Part shown: positions 9,528 to 18,007 of the stretch, one piece after another
Position numbering within the stretch: position 1 is the stretch's first letter
How the letters are laid out: the number at the start of each line of letters is the position of its first letter
DNA from: JAKVCB01 sp963578605
GTDB lineage: Bacteria; Planctomycetota; Planctomycetia; Pirellulales; Lacipirellulaceae
DNA: 64,000 nt
NCBI GenBank assembly: GCA_963578605.1
Contig: CAUZEA010000003.1
Location: forward strand, 1-64,000
Reading direction: 5' to 3'
The notes under the pieces: model-generated
What the model was told of the DNA's origin: nothing
Database searches by the model: none
The model's input: only the letters and a program-made list of their open reading frames with translations
Made by a program: the position numbers and the translations under genes

Positions 9528-10775
9528 CTACTTTCCTGGTTTGGGTGTCGACTCCGAAGCAGTGGAAGCAGGGTCTTCCGTTGTGGGAGCTGTGTCCGAG
9601 GCAGCACCCTTTCCTGGTTGCTCCACAGTTACCTTGACCTTGGCTCCGGGTCGCGCATTGTGAATCCCGTCGACGACGACCAGGTCCTCGGTTGTCAATC
9701 CTTTTACAATCACCTGCATCCCGTCGACCACGGGGCCTGTTTCAATATACCGGTACTGGGCAATCTGTTTGTCATCAACCACCACCACAAAAGTTCCAAC
9801 CACATCCTGGCCGACTGCATTTTCACTGATCAAGAGGGTATCACTAGATGGACGGGGAACACGAAGTTTTGCAAACTGGCCCGGCGCCAAAACGCGAGAA
9901 CCAACTTTGGGTTGCGGATTTTCGAAAACACCCCGAACCTGAAGCGTCCCCGTGTCGGTTGTGTACTGGTTTTCAACGAAGTCGATCTTGCCCTTGTGTG
10001 GATATTCGTCGCCGTCGATCGGTAGACCCAATTCCACCGGGATTTCCTTGGAAGGAAGCGGCGGTATTTGTCCTTCCCGAACCATTTTTTGAAAACGTTC
10101 GATGCTGCGTTCATCCACATTGCAATAGGCGTAGATAGGATCCACCGAAACAATCGTGGTCAGCAGCGTTGCCTGGGAAGTTCCTCCGGTAATCAAATTG
10201 CCTTCGCTCACATAGTTACGACTGATGTGCCCGGAAATGGGCGACTTAATCGTACAGTAGTCCAAATTCACCTGGGCTTCTTCCAGGGCAGCCTGGGCTT
10301 CAAGGACATTGGCATCCTGGACTCCCACGTTGGCGAGCGCACGATCGAGCGTCACCTGCGCAATGGCTCCAGCATCCTGTTTCTGAATTTGCTGGTCACG
10401 CTGATACTCAACATGTGCTAGAGTTCGTTGAGCTTTCGCCTGGGCCACATTCGCTTTCGCTCGGTCGACCTGCGCTTTAAAAGAGCTCTGATCGATGATA
10501 AATAACACGTCGCCTTTTTCGACATCACTACCACTTGTAAATTCGATGTTTTCCAGGTAGCCGGTAATGTGCGCTTCCACATCTACCGAATCGATCGCCT
10601 GCACGGTACCTGTGAAGTCTACGTAGAGTGTCACGTCCTGCTTGACTGGATGCGCAACCGTAACTGGTGGAACAAAAATGTTTTTCTTGGTCTCTTGTTT
10701 GCACCCTGCGGAGACAACAATCGACATCAACATCAAACTGACTATCTGCGGGAAGAAGTTTCGTGAAGAACGCAT
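9528..10775 (-). CDS. RND efflux periplasmic adaptor lipoprotein (AcrA/MexA type)
   Basis: A 415-residue membrane fusion protein that bridges the inner-membrane pump and an outer-membrane channel. The N-terminus has a lipoprotein signal with lipobox VSAGC (Cys25), so it is probably anchored to the inner membrane. Then come a split biotinyl-lipoyl-like half (PVKQDVTLYVDFTGTVQAID), an alpha-helical hairpin (about residues 100-180, rich in Ala/Gln), the second lipoyl half (SPISGHISRNYVSEGNLI) and a beta-barrel domain. The C-terminal 30 residues are Pro/Thr/Ser-rich. ATG 10775 was chosen because it places the lipobox correctly; a start at 10844 would add an unlikely N-terminus. It is the first gene of the efflux operon. 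Confidence 0.95.
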   Translation of the reverse strand: MRSSRNFFPQIVSLMLMSIVVSAGCKQETKKNIFVPPVTVAHPVKQDVTLYVDFTGTVQAIDSVDVEAHITGYLENIEFTSGSDVEKGDVLFIIDQSSFKAQVDRAKANVAQAKAQRTLAHVEYQRDQQIQKQDAGAIAQVTLDRALANVGVQDANVLEAQAALEEAQVNLDYCTIKSPISGHISRNYVSEGNLITGGTSQATLLTTIVSVDPIYAYCNVDERSIERFQKMVREGQIPPLPSKEIPVELGLPIDGDEYPHKGKIDFVENQYTTDTGTLQVRGVFENPQPKVGSRVLAPGQFAKLRVPRPSSDTLLISENAVGQDVVGTFVVVVDDKQIAQYRYIETGPVVDGMQVIVKGLTTEDLVVVDGIHNARPGAKVKVTVEQPGKGAASDTAPTTEDPASTASESTPKPGK

Positions 10776-11185
<410 letters not shown>

Positions 11186-11512
11186 ATGATGACCAAGCAC
11201 ATCCCCAATTCGAGGCTGCCACTGCCTACAGTAGTCTATCGCAGTCGTCGCCCAATTCGCAAGCAGACCGGGCTCTTTGCAAGGTGAAAACTGCCTTCAC
11301 CGCAACGGTCCTAGCAACTGCAACGTATGGAACGCCTTGAACGGTGGTAGCCACGCGGGAATGACTCCCATTTGGGTCTTGCCGTCGTGAGTCGTCGCCC
11401 GCTACGATTCCCGTCCTTTTGGCCCCCCCTCTGGCGAGACCGGCTCCCGAAACCACGGCAAGCACCAACGGCCATTTTCTGAGAGTCCAAAAATACCTGC
11501 TTGTTAAGCCAC
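11186..11512. other. Intergenic, no gene supported
   Basis: A 327-base gap between tRNA-Gly and the C25-like peptidase. Frames in it overlap without a good start or ribosome site. It should hold the promoters of both neighbours. Confidence 0.4.
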
Positions 11513-12769
11513 ATGCACCTTGCACTTTGTACACCGTTGATTTCTCTTCTGATCGCGGTCGTTCCCGATACGCTGGTAGTCTGCCCCCAGCAGTTCCGCC
11601 AAGCCTTGCAGGCGTGGCACTCGTATCGTTCGGCCCAAGGGCACACCATTCAAGTGGTCGAGCCTCCGGGAAACGCAGATGATTTGCAGCGCACTATTCG
11701 CACTATCGCCCAATCGGGGCATCTTCAGACCATCGTGCTGATAGGAGACGTACCTCACCGTGATTCAGCTATCCATTCCTGCGGAGTTCCGACGAACTAT
11801 ATCAGGGCACATGTCAACGTGCGGTGGGGATCCGAACCTCAAATTGCAACCGACGTCAGTTACGCCGATACCGACGATGACGGATTGCCCGACGTTGCCT
11901 TGGGAAGAATTCCTGTCGACAGCGCTGCCGAGCTAACACGGGTGATCGAGAAAACGGTTCGATATGAAAGCACACTCGCCCCGGACACGACACCACAGGA
12001 GATCAATGTTTTTGCTGGGGTTGGTGGCTTTGGTTCGATGATCGACCGCGTGATCGAGTCCGCAGCACACCAGCTGGCCGTACAATTCGTTCCCAAGGTT
12101 CACCGTGTGCATCTTTTGCGGGCTGACAAAAATACTCCGCTCAAGGTCATGTCGACTCAAATACGCGACCAGTTCAAGCGGGAATCAGAAGCGTGGATCT
12201 ACCTGGGACACGGAGACCGGCAAGCGTTGATTGCTTACACAACCAGCGCTGGAGCCGTTCCGATATTGACGGCGGGTGGGCTGGCGAGAAGACCGCTCAA
12301 ATCTGGCAGCAGAGGTACACCGCTGGCTATCCTGCTCGCCTGCCATTTAGGTGCCTTCGATGCCCGACACGACTGTTTCGCCGAGGAATTGCTCATTCAG
12401 CCTGGGGGGCCGGTGGGCGTGTTGGCAGCCACCCGGGTATCGATGCCGTACGGCAATACCGTCCTTGGTTGTGAACTTATGAGAGCCCGTTTTGTCGATC
12501 GCAGTCAAACGCTAGGGCAATGGTTGCTGACAGCCCAAACGCGGATGCTCGCTGCTTCAGAAGAAGACCCTTGCCGCAAGGCACTCGACCAGGTGGCAAC
12601 AGGCCTGGCACCTCCACCGGTCGATCTTGTCGGGGAGCGCCGTGAACACGTGGCGATGTATCACCTGTTGGGCGACCCGCTCACCCGAATCGTCAGCTCG
12701 TCGGCTGACAGCGCAAAGCATCGCGAGGTCAGAATTGCCGCAGAGTCGGACGGCAGGAAGCAACAATAA
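11513..12769 (+). CDS. C25 (gingipain-like) cysteine peptidase domain protein
   Basis: A 418-residue protein made almost only of a caspase-like C25 peptidase domain. Seen: an N-terminal hydrophobic stretch (residues 1-18, likely signal peptide), a TIVLIGD strand, the YADTDDDGLPDVALGRIPV segment typical of the family, the catalytic His in IYLGHGD (His233) and the catalytic Cys in ILLACHLGAFD (Cys277). Both dyad residues are present, so it is probably active. In gingipains the domain sits in a much larger secreted protein with adhesin repeats; here there are none. ATG 11513 is preferred over a TTG at 11501. The natural substrate is unknown, and it has no obvious operon partner. Confidence 0.8.
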   Translation: MHLALCTPLISLLIAVVPDTLVVCPQQFRQALQAWHSYRSAQGHTIQVVEPPGNADDLQRTIRTIAQSGHLQTIVLIGDVPHRDSAIHSCGVPTNYIRAHVNVRWGSEPQIATDVSYADTDDDGLPDVALGRIPVDSAAELTRVIEKTVRYESTLAPDTTPQEINVFAGVGGFGSMIDRVIESAAHQLAVQFVPKVHRVHLLRADKNTPLKVMSTQIRDQFKRESEAWIYLGHGDRQALIAYTTSAGAVPILTAGGLARRPLKSGSRGTPLAILLACHLGAFDARHDCFAEELLIQPGGPVGVLAATRVSMPYGNTVLGCELMRARFVDRSQTLGQWLLTAQTRMLAASEEDPCRKALDQVATGLAPPPVDLVGERREHVAMYHLLGDPLTRIVSSSADSAKHREVRIAAESDGRKQQ

Positions 12770-12870
12770 TCCTGTCTTCCCGAATGTTGGGCCCCTTGGG
12801 GACCATCTTCTTGCCCAGCAGGGATTTGCCGTGGCAACTCAGCATGGGGCTGCCACAAACATCACCTGGC

Positions 12871-13575
12871 TTACGATCTCCACGACCGCCACATCATCCC
12901 TAGCGACGCTAGTGCGAAAATCGCCAGAGTCCCACAGGATGGTTCGGGAATGGTCTGACTCACCACGTAGGCCGAGTTGATCATGACGAGATTCCCTGCG
13001 GGTGTTAGCGGCATATCACTATAAGCCAGACCGGATCCGTATCGTAAAGGGCCATCCGCAAAATCTGGGGCGGCAAAGATGGCGTTGATTGTGGTCATAT
13101 CCGGTACGGTACCAAATACCGTGAAGTCCGCATCCAGCCACGAGTTGTCTTTGCCGTTCACAAAGAAACTACTGGTACCGCCATCTTGGTTTGTTCCGAA
13201 CATCGTACCTGGCAACGCCAGGGCCACGGTGCCGACCGTGTTGGAGAGTCCGGTTTCCTGTGCAGGTTCGCCTTGTACGGGCGGATCCGCTGCAATTGGA
13301 AAAAATCCTGAGGTATCTGCCGGGGGTTCGGGCGTTGCGGAAGAAAAAGTTCCCATCTGGACGACGAAATCATCCTGGGCTCGATTGATCACCGTATTGT
13401 CATACCGGCCAGTCGTCACATAACTCAATATGTTGTCGACATTTAAAGGTGCATAACCAGGAATTAACTCGACGTCAAAGTTGCCGAGCGAGGTTTCGAA
13501 CCTAACGGTTTGGGCGTAGCCAGGTGTGACGACAATCAGTCCCAAAACAAACAAGAAAAGTTGCAAAATTTTCAT
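12871..13575 (-). CDS. Secreted cyclophilin-type peptidyl-prolyl isomerase with PEP-CTERM tail
   Basis: A 234-residue exported protein. It has a signal peptide (residues 1-21, ending YAQT), then a cyclophilin domain that begins VRFETSLGNFDVEL. It keeps the core pattern around the active Arg (INRAQDDFVVQMG) and the SSFFVNGKDNSWLD and FTVFGTV stretches. Cyclophilins isomerise X-Pro bonds. The last 26 residues are a PEP-CTERM sorting tail (IPEP, hydrophobic helix, basic end), which predicts processing by an exosortase and surface delivery. ATG 13575 was chosen because it starts directly at the signal peptide. Downstream of the gene is a convergent border with the C25-like peptidase gene. Confidence 0.9.
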   Translation of the reverse strand: MKILQLFLFVLGLIVVTPGYAQTVRFETSLGNFDVELIPGYAPLNVDNILSYVTTGRYDNTVINRAQDDFVVQMGTFSSATPEPPADTSGFFPIAADPPVQGEPAQETGLSNTVGTVALALPGTMFGTNQDGGTSSFFVNGKDNSWLDADFTVFGTVPDMTTINAIFAAPDFADGPLRYGSGLAYSDMPLTPAGNLVMINSAYVVSQTIPEPSCGTLAIFALASLGMMWRSWRS

Positions 13576-13675
13576 ATCTGTGGAAGTCCGTGGGTGAATA
13601 ATTCTAAAGTCGAAAACGGGTTCAAGGGTGTTCACAGAAAATACAAAATGGGTTTTCGGGAAGAAACTTGGAATG

Positions 13676-13710
13676 AACTCCGAGTGAGTAGGTCAGACTC
13701 ACTCGGAGTT
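13676..13710. terminator. Perfect 14-bp inverted repeat, hairpin between two PEP-CTERM genes
   Basis: AACTCCGAGTGAGT at 676-689 of this kilobase is followed after 7 bases by its exact reverse complement at 697-710. It lies downstream of the PEP-CTERM gene that ends at 13969 and upstream of the cyclophilin gene, both on the minus strand. It could stop transcription or stabilise an mRNA end. No run of T follows on either strand, so it is not a textbook intrinsic terminator and could also be a protein-binding palindrome. Confidence 0.5.
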
Positions 13711-13907
13711 TCATCCGAGGGTGTTGAGCCAGTTTTTCACGACTGGCCCAGGCAACTCGCTTTCCCCGAGTTGATCGATTTTATCCAGTGAGTTAAATAC
13801 GTAATGTTTGTTGGTCGTGGTCAGTTGCAAGCGGGACGCCATCCAGCCAATTTCGGTCAATCCTGTATTGATCACCCCCAGCCTTGGAAAGAGGCTGAAT
13901 TCGCATG

Positions 13908-13977
13908 GCAGTCTAGGAGGTGCAGTCTAGGAGGTGCAGTCTAGGAGGTGCAGTCTAGGAGGTGCAGTCTAGGAGGT
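13908..13977. repeat. Five tandem copies of a 14-bp unit covering a stop codon
   Basis: The unit GCAGTCTAGGAGGT occurs five times without a mismatch. On the minus strand the first unit (13964-13977) supplies the penultimate codons and the TAG stop of the PEP-CTERM gene, and four more copies follow, each carrying another TAG. The unit length is not a multiple of three. It looks like a recent slippage expansion of the gene's 3' end. Confidence 0.95.
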
Positions 13978-14691
13978 GTGGTTCCGTCGGATCATGCCAC
14001 ACATCGCTACACCCAACAGCCACAACACCGTCGCGTTGGGCTCGGGAATAATTGGGTCCACAGCAGACTGGGAAAACGTTTGGTCCACAAAGGACATCGT
14101 ACCGCTGCCTTCAAACACAATTGCGCCAATGTCTTTCTGTACCGAGATGTGCGAGTAACCACCGCCGAAGTCGACCGTGTCCATCAGCTGAATCCCAGCA
14201 AGGGTATCGTCGAAGATTTCACCTGTGTACTCTCCACTAGCTCCGAGTGGGAGAAAGGTCTCTGAAACGTTAATCGACCCCGTCGTTGAACCGAGAAGAT
14301 TCGGATTCCCAGCGAGAATAGCACCCGTGATGCGGAAATTCGGGTCGGTAACGTCAACATCGTAACTCAAAAGGGCGTCAGACCCACCCGAAGTTCCATC
14401 ATTGGTAAGGGCGGTGTCTGAAAAATATCCCGTCATTCTGAAACCTGGGTTTCCATCGTCGTCAATTAAAGTCACAACATTAACATTACTTGCGGGCGGC
14501 ATGTCGCCAGTCCAGCTGTACTGAAAATTGGAGAATCGCTTGTCTTCAACCTCGAAAGCACCCATCGTGTCGATGAGCTCCTGCAAATTGAACGTGTCTT
14601 CAGCCATTGCCGTCCCGGAGGAGTTAGCCATTACCAGGCTAAAGGCAACTATGATAAAGCCGATCGTGTTTTTGGTGGAAAATGTTGTCAT
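13969..14691 (-). CDS. PEP-CTERM protein of unknown function
   Basis: A 240-residue exported protein. It has a signal peptide (residues 1-30, ending TAMAED), a middle of about 180 residues rich in Asp, Gly, Ser and Thr and predicted beta-strand, and a PEP-CTERM tail (IPEP, hydrophobic stretch, basic RRNHTS end). The tail predicts sorting by an exosortase. The middle has no motif I can name; its composition is like the all-beta secreted proteins that planctomycetes carry in large numbers. ATG 14691 has an AAGGGA ribosome site. The stop codon lies inside the 14-bp repeat that follows. Confidence 0.85.
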   Translation of the reverse strand: MTTFSTKNTIGFIIVAFSLVMANSSGTAMAEDTFNLQELIDTMGAFEVEDKRFSNFQYSWTGDMPPASNVNVVTLIDDDGNPGFRMTGYFSDTALTNDGTSGGSDALLSYDVDVTDPNFRITGAILAGNPNLLGSTTGSINVSETFLPLGASGEYTGEIFDDTLAGIQLMDTVDFGGGYSHISVQKDIGAIVFEGSGTMSFVDQTFSQSAVDPIIPEPNATVLWLLGVAMCGMIRRNHTS

Positions 14692-14774
14692 GATGAAAAT
14701 CCCTTAAGAAATGTGTGTGTTGGAAAACAAAGGCTGAAACTGTTGACAATTTGTGTTGTGTGTTAGCTGCTTGA

Positions 14775-15524
14775 TCACCCAAGGCCATGGTTAAAACGAA
14801 CGTTTCCAGCAGATGTCCGAGCAATAGCGAGGCGTTGGTACCGGGCAGCCGAATCGCTGCCTGATTGGTGTGTTGACCATTCCCAACGCTGCTGGCAGAT
14901 AGTCGATATTGCACGCAAGTCGAGTCTGAAGCGGCCTGTCGACGGATATGGAAAACTGACTGGTTGGTTTTCGTTGAACGAGAGGTTCAACGGAGGATTC
15001 TCTGGATTGATCGTGGCTGCCTGAGGGAAGATCAATGGCAGTCCAAGATCAAGGGTGAAGTCCATGGACCCAAGGTTGAGTGAACAACCATGATCACAAC
15101 TTTTCTTCGCACGCAGTGCCATCAGATCGTCGGAGATCGACTTGCTTGCTCGGTTTCCGAGCAGCACCGGACCGATGTTGTGTCTCAAGAAACCGCCCAA
15201 CACCTTTCCGCCGGCGTGGACACCAGGCAGGATGTTGTTGCTCTCTTTCTCAGTGCGCGGCGAGACGCAATCCAATCGGGACTGCATAACGGTCAATAGA
15301 CTAGAATCCATTGCATATTCATACCCGCAACCTTCCGTGACACTGTCGGTAAACGCGTTTTCAAAGATTGCGTTAGCGAATGTGGTGTCGGTATCTAACA
15401 GTTGAGTATTGACCATACCGGCATTCGCCACGAGCGGTGATCCCAGGACCAGTGGTACCGTCATGACCAGCCAACAAAGTCTTTGAAAACTCGAAATCCA
15501 AAGTCTTTGAAAACTCGAAACCAT
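14775..15524 (-). CDS. Secreted protein of unknown function, possibly decayed at its C-terminus
   Basis: A 249-residue protein with a long signal peptide (residues 1-36, ending VANAG). The signal region contains an in-frame duplication: SSFQRL appears twice, 8 residues apart, coded by a 21-base direct repeat. The middle (TLDLGLPLIFPQA and neighbours) gives no family. Unlike its neighbours it has no PEP-CTERM tail; the last 50 residues are Arg/Ser/Ala-rich and look out of character, so an old frameshift may have replaced the original end. ATG 15524 has an AAAGGGTG ribosome site. It is in the same orientation as the next two PEP-CTERM genes but 84 bases away from the first of them. Confidence 0.6.
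   Translation of the reverse strand: MVSSFQRLWISSFQRLCWLVMTVPLVLGSPLVANAGMVNTQLLDTDTTFANAIFENAFTDSVTEGCGYEYAMDSSLLTVMQSRLDCVSPRTEKESNNILPGVHAGGKVLGGFLRHNIGPVLLGNRASKSISDDLMALRAKKSCDHGCSLNLGSMDFTLDLGLPLIFPQAATINPENPPLNLSFNENQPVSFPYPSTGRFRLDLRAISTICQQRWEWSTHQSGSDSAARYQRLAIARTSAGNVRFNHGLG
15476..15520. repeat. 21-bp direct repeat with 24-bp period in a signal-peptide region
   Basis: AAAGTCTTTGAAAACTCGAAA occurs at 15476-15496 and again, identical, at 15500-15520. The period of 24 bases keeps the reading frame of the secreted protein gene, adding eight residues to its signal peptide. Identity of the copies suggests a recent duplication. Confidence 0.9.
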
Positions 15525-15710
15525 GGTGTTTACACCCTTTCGATATCTGTACTTCTCTGCGCGTACCGCGAGCGCCAACCACACATCGGGGTACACTTCA
15601 ACAGAGTGGGGAAAGCTTTTTTGGCTCGGTTACCGGTTTGTACGACACCCGAACCTGACCTGGATTTTCCGGCAACAGCTCCCTCTGTCGCCACGTTGTA
15701 CGACTGTCTA

Positions 15711-15899
15711 TTACCAGCTCATCAGCTTGTTGCGGCGCTGGTGTATTCCGCGTTTCGCGGTCTCGTTGCTTGAAGAGCGTTTCACTTTGAACCTTTGATG
15801 CACTTGTGGTTTCTTCCTGATGCTATACTCCATTCTTCGCTGCATTGGACGCGAGACTGGTTCACCATCCCGTTCGTCGTGATTGTTAGCATTTCTCAT
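15711..15899 (-). CDS. Small basic protein (paralogue of the one at 17.1 kb)
   Basis: A 62-residue protein, strongly basic, with an ATG at 15899 preceded by AAAGGGG at good spacing. The C-terminus ends GIHQRRNKLMSW. The small protein at 17067-17246 ends GIHRRRKRKMNW: seven of twelve positions are identical, including the final Trp, so the two are related. There is no signal peptide and no Cys. The charge suggests binding to nucleic acid or ribosomes, which is inference only. I do not recognise the family. It lies upstream of the secreted protein gene at 14775-15524, on the same strand. Confidence 0.55.
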   Translation of the reverse strand: MRNANNHDERDGEPVSRPMQRRMEYSIRKKPQVHQRFKVKRSSSNETAKRGIHQRRNKLMSW

Positions 15900-16157
15900 C
15901 GAAACCCCTTTCGTTGTTTGCTCTGTTATGTAATACACAACCTTTGTCTGAAAATCCGTTTTGTGCAGGTTGCGTTCGCCAACCCGCACTCCCAACCTCC
16001 CAAACCATGGAAGATTCCAATCGAAATCTCTTTCAATTACCCTTCGTTGGACGCCTTTGGGCATCGTTTATCACAGTTCCTGTAACCGAGACCAACTCGC
16101 CACGAACTCTGCAGCTAATCGTTCACAGCTTCCGGAGCAACTCGGTGTTGACCAGGG

Positions 16158-16670
16158 TTATTGTTCTTTCAAAACCGGTTGGCCTTTAAGTTTCTCGACC
16201 ACATTTCTTGCTTCGCCACATAACATGGCGACATCACTTTGGTCATCGACACCAGGCAGGTACATCCAAATACCGAGTTGGCGTGACCAAATCTCTCCCG
16301 CGGGATCCTCTTCTGGTCCACAAACGACCAACAAGGGGATTCCATCTGCGTTATCTGCGTTGTCAACGATCTGTTCCACGAGCTGCCGATAGGGTTCCTG
16401 GTTGGAACTCTGCACACTCTCAAGATCGACAACCACGAGCCCGATACGATTCTTCACAGCCTGTTGAGCCGCGGTCTCCGCATCGGCGACCACGATCGTT
16501 TCCCACCCTTGTGCAACAGCGGCATTCTGAAAAAATGCCGCCCGCTGATTGCTTGGCGAAACCACCATGCATTGGTACACCGAAGGAGGTGCTGGTTTTT
16601 TTGTAGCCGCCAAATGGCGTGTCGTAGACACGTTCGTTATGGCCGTTAATGCCATTTCATTTTGACTCAT
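16158..16670 (-). CDS. Degenerate receiver-like (CheY-fold) protein
   Basis: A 170-residue cytosolic protein. After about 30 loosely structured residues comes a CheY-like alternation: MVVSPSNQRAAFF, ETIVVADAETAAQQA, LVVVDLES with Asp82 at the phosphorylation position, then PLLVVCGPEE and GIWMYLPG. The conserved Lys of true receivers (before the fifth strand's loop) is missing and the Asp pair near the first strand is absent. So it is probably a pseudo-receiver that does not take part in normal phosphotransfer. ATG 16670 has a GAGTGAG ribosome site; a longer start at 16733 is less likely. No histidine kinase is nearby. Confidence 0.6.
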   Translation of the reverse strand: MSQNEMALTAITNVSTTRHLAATKKPAPPSVYQCMVVSPSNQRAAFFQNAAVAQGWETIVVADAETAAQQAVKNRIGLVVVDLESVQSSNQEPYRQLVEQIVDNADNADGIPLLVVCGPEEDPAGEIWSRQLGIWMYLPGVDDQSDVAMLCGEARNVVEKLKGQPVLKEQ

Positions 16671-17066
16671 AATTGATAACTCACTCTTTCGGGACAAATT
16701 CGGATTGTGTTTGCGATGCCGTTGACTGCCCAATGCCTACACAGCAATGCAATCAGCATCTAACCTCTACCTCTTTAACCACGTTGCAGCAGATCGTTGT
16801 TTGATCCACCACTGTTTCATCAGTGTCTGGCTACTGCTGACCTGAGTTGTCTCTTCCGTCGCGAAATCTGCCCACAACTTCCCGGCAGACCATCGCCCTG
16901 GAACTCATCTTGGCAAACGCCAACCTGCCTTTTCCTTCTAGCAAATACCGGCTCCTGCTGTTCACATCACGGGTTAGCACACGGACGGAAGTTCGGCTTT
17001 GCTTGTCGCCGCACGGCTGCAGAATTACAGTACGAACTCGGCGACTCCCAAAACCTGACCCGCGAT
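16671..17066. other. Intergenic, no gene supported
   Basis: A 396-base gap between the small basic protein at 17.1 kb and the receiver-like gene, both on the minus strand. Plus-strand frames here lack ribosome sites and convincing composition. I see no third copy of the small basic protein in it. Confidence 0.4.
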
Positions 17067-17246
17067 CTACCAGTTCATCTTCCGTTTCCGTCGCCGGTGG
17101 ATGCCGTTAAACGATTGCGGACTTTTGTTCCGTCGACGACCTGCAGGTGCCCGACGTTCCTTACGGCATACGAAACGTTCCTCTCGATGGAACGTTTCTC
17201 CGCCATACTCAGGGTCCGCAACTTGGTAAAGTTGGTTGTTACTCAT
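17067..17246 (-). CDS. Small basic protein (paralogue of the one at 15.8 kb)
   Basis: A 59-residue protein with ATG at 17246 and a strong ribosome site (GGAGGAA, 7 bases upstream). The N-terminal half is mixed (YQVADPEYGGETFH), the C-terminal half is almost all Arg/Lys and ends GIHRRRKRKMNW, matching the tail of the other small protein. The shared tail and equal length argue that both are real genes of one family. Function unknown; the arginine-rich tail suggests RNA or DNA contact (inference). A longer in-frame start at 17339 lacks a ribosome site. Confidence 0.6.
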   Translation of the reverse strand: MSNNQLYQVADPEYGGETFHREERFVCRKERRAPAGRRRNKSPQSFNGIHRRRKRKMNW

Positions 17247-18007
17247 AATCAATTCCTCCAGTAACACGAGAGATAAGGGTGGAGGCTCGACCCTTCGGGT
17301 AAACCTCCCACTGGCTGGCCTGATCGGCTCTCTGTCCACCAGCGATGTCTAACGCCGGGGACTAAATGCGACTGCCGTGCCGAACAGACAAGGAATTTTT
17401 TAATTCTCTATAAGTTGCTCTACAGCCAGAATTTACAGAAATTCAGTCGCTCCCAACGTCAGACCTCCCGAAGTCCGTCTATTCACATCCATGGTGAGGT
17501 CCTGGCCGGATTTAGTAGCGCAACATATTACTGAAACACAACTTGTGAACTTATTCACCGTTTTAATGAACCGTCACAAGGAACGTGACGGTCCAAGGAA
17601 ATGTACGAGTGTCATAAAAATAGGTTTATGTTCTTGTGTTAACTTTCGGCCTGGACTCCGATGGGTAATCACGCTCGATTCATAACGTGTTTGGTAAACG
17701 TATGTTGCATATTCTCCTGTCCCCTCCTTCAGGAGCCAACTTGACTAAAGCTGGAAAGGTCAACGGCATTAGAGGCCAAAGTATTGGCACCACCAAGAAT
17801 CTGGCGCAGCTCCCAGATCGATCAAGCCAGAATTTTCGTAAGCCACATTTATAACAGGACTTGTGATTCTTATCGGGAATAAACCCGAATGATTGGCACA
17901 AAGATTGCAGACAGGATGACCGTTAGTCGGTTGGCATCAACAGCAGGGCGGAAAAACAGTGGGCGAGTCAATCACAGCAGCTCATACACCAATAGGGGGG
18001 AAGTTCA
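17247..18007. other. 761-bp gene-poor stretch
   Basis: Between divergent genes. Short frames on both strands lack ribosome sites and look random in composition. The first part must carry the promoter of the small basic protein, and the AGGGGGG just before 18008 is the ribosome site of the next gene. I see no tRNA or strong hairpin. Confidence 0.45.

Noticed and set aside
13908..13977. Tandem units as a possible CRISPR array
   Set aside because: The units are 14 bp and directly adjacent without spacers, so it is a simple tandem repeat.
17680..17901. A 73-codon minus-strand frame with several Cys
   Set aside because: No ribosome site, no start context, and no match to a zinc-binding pattern.
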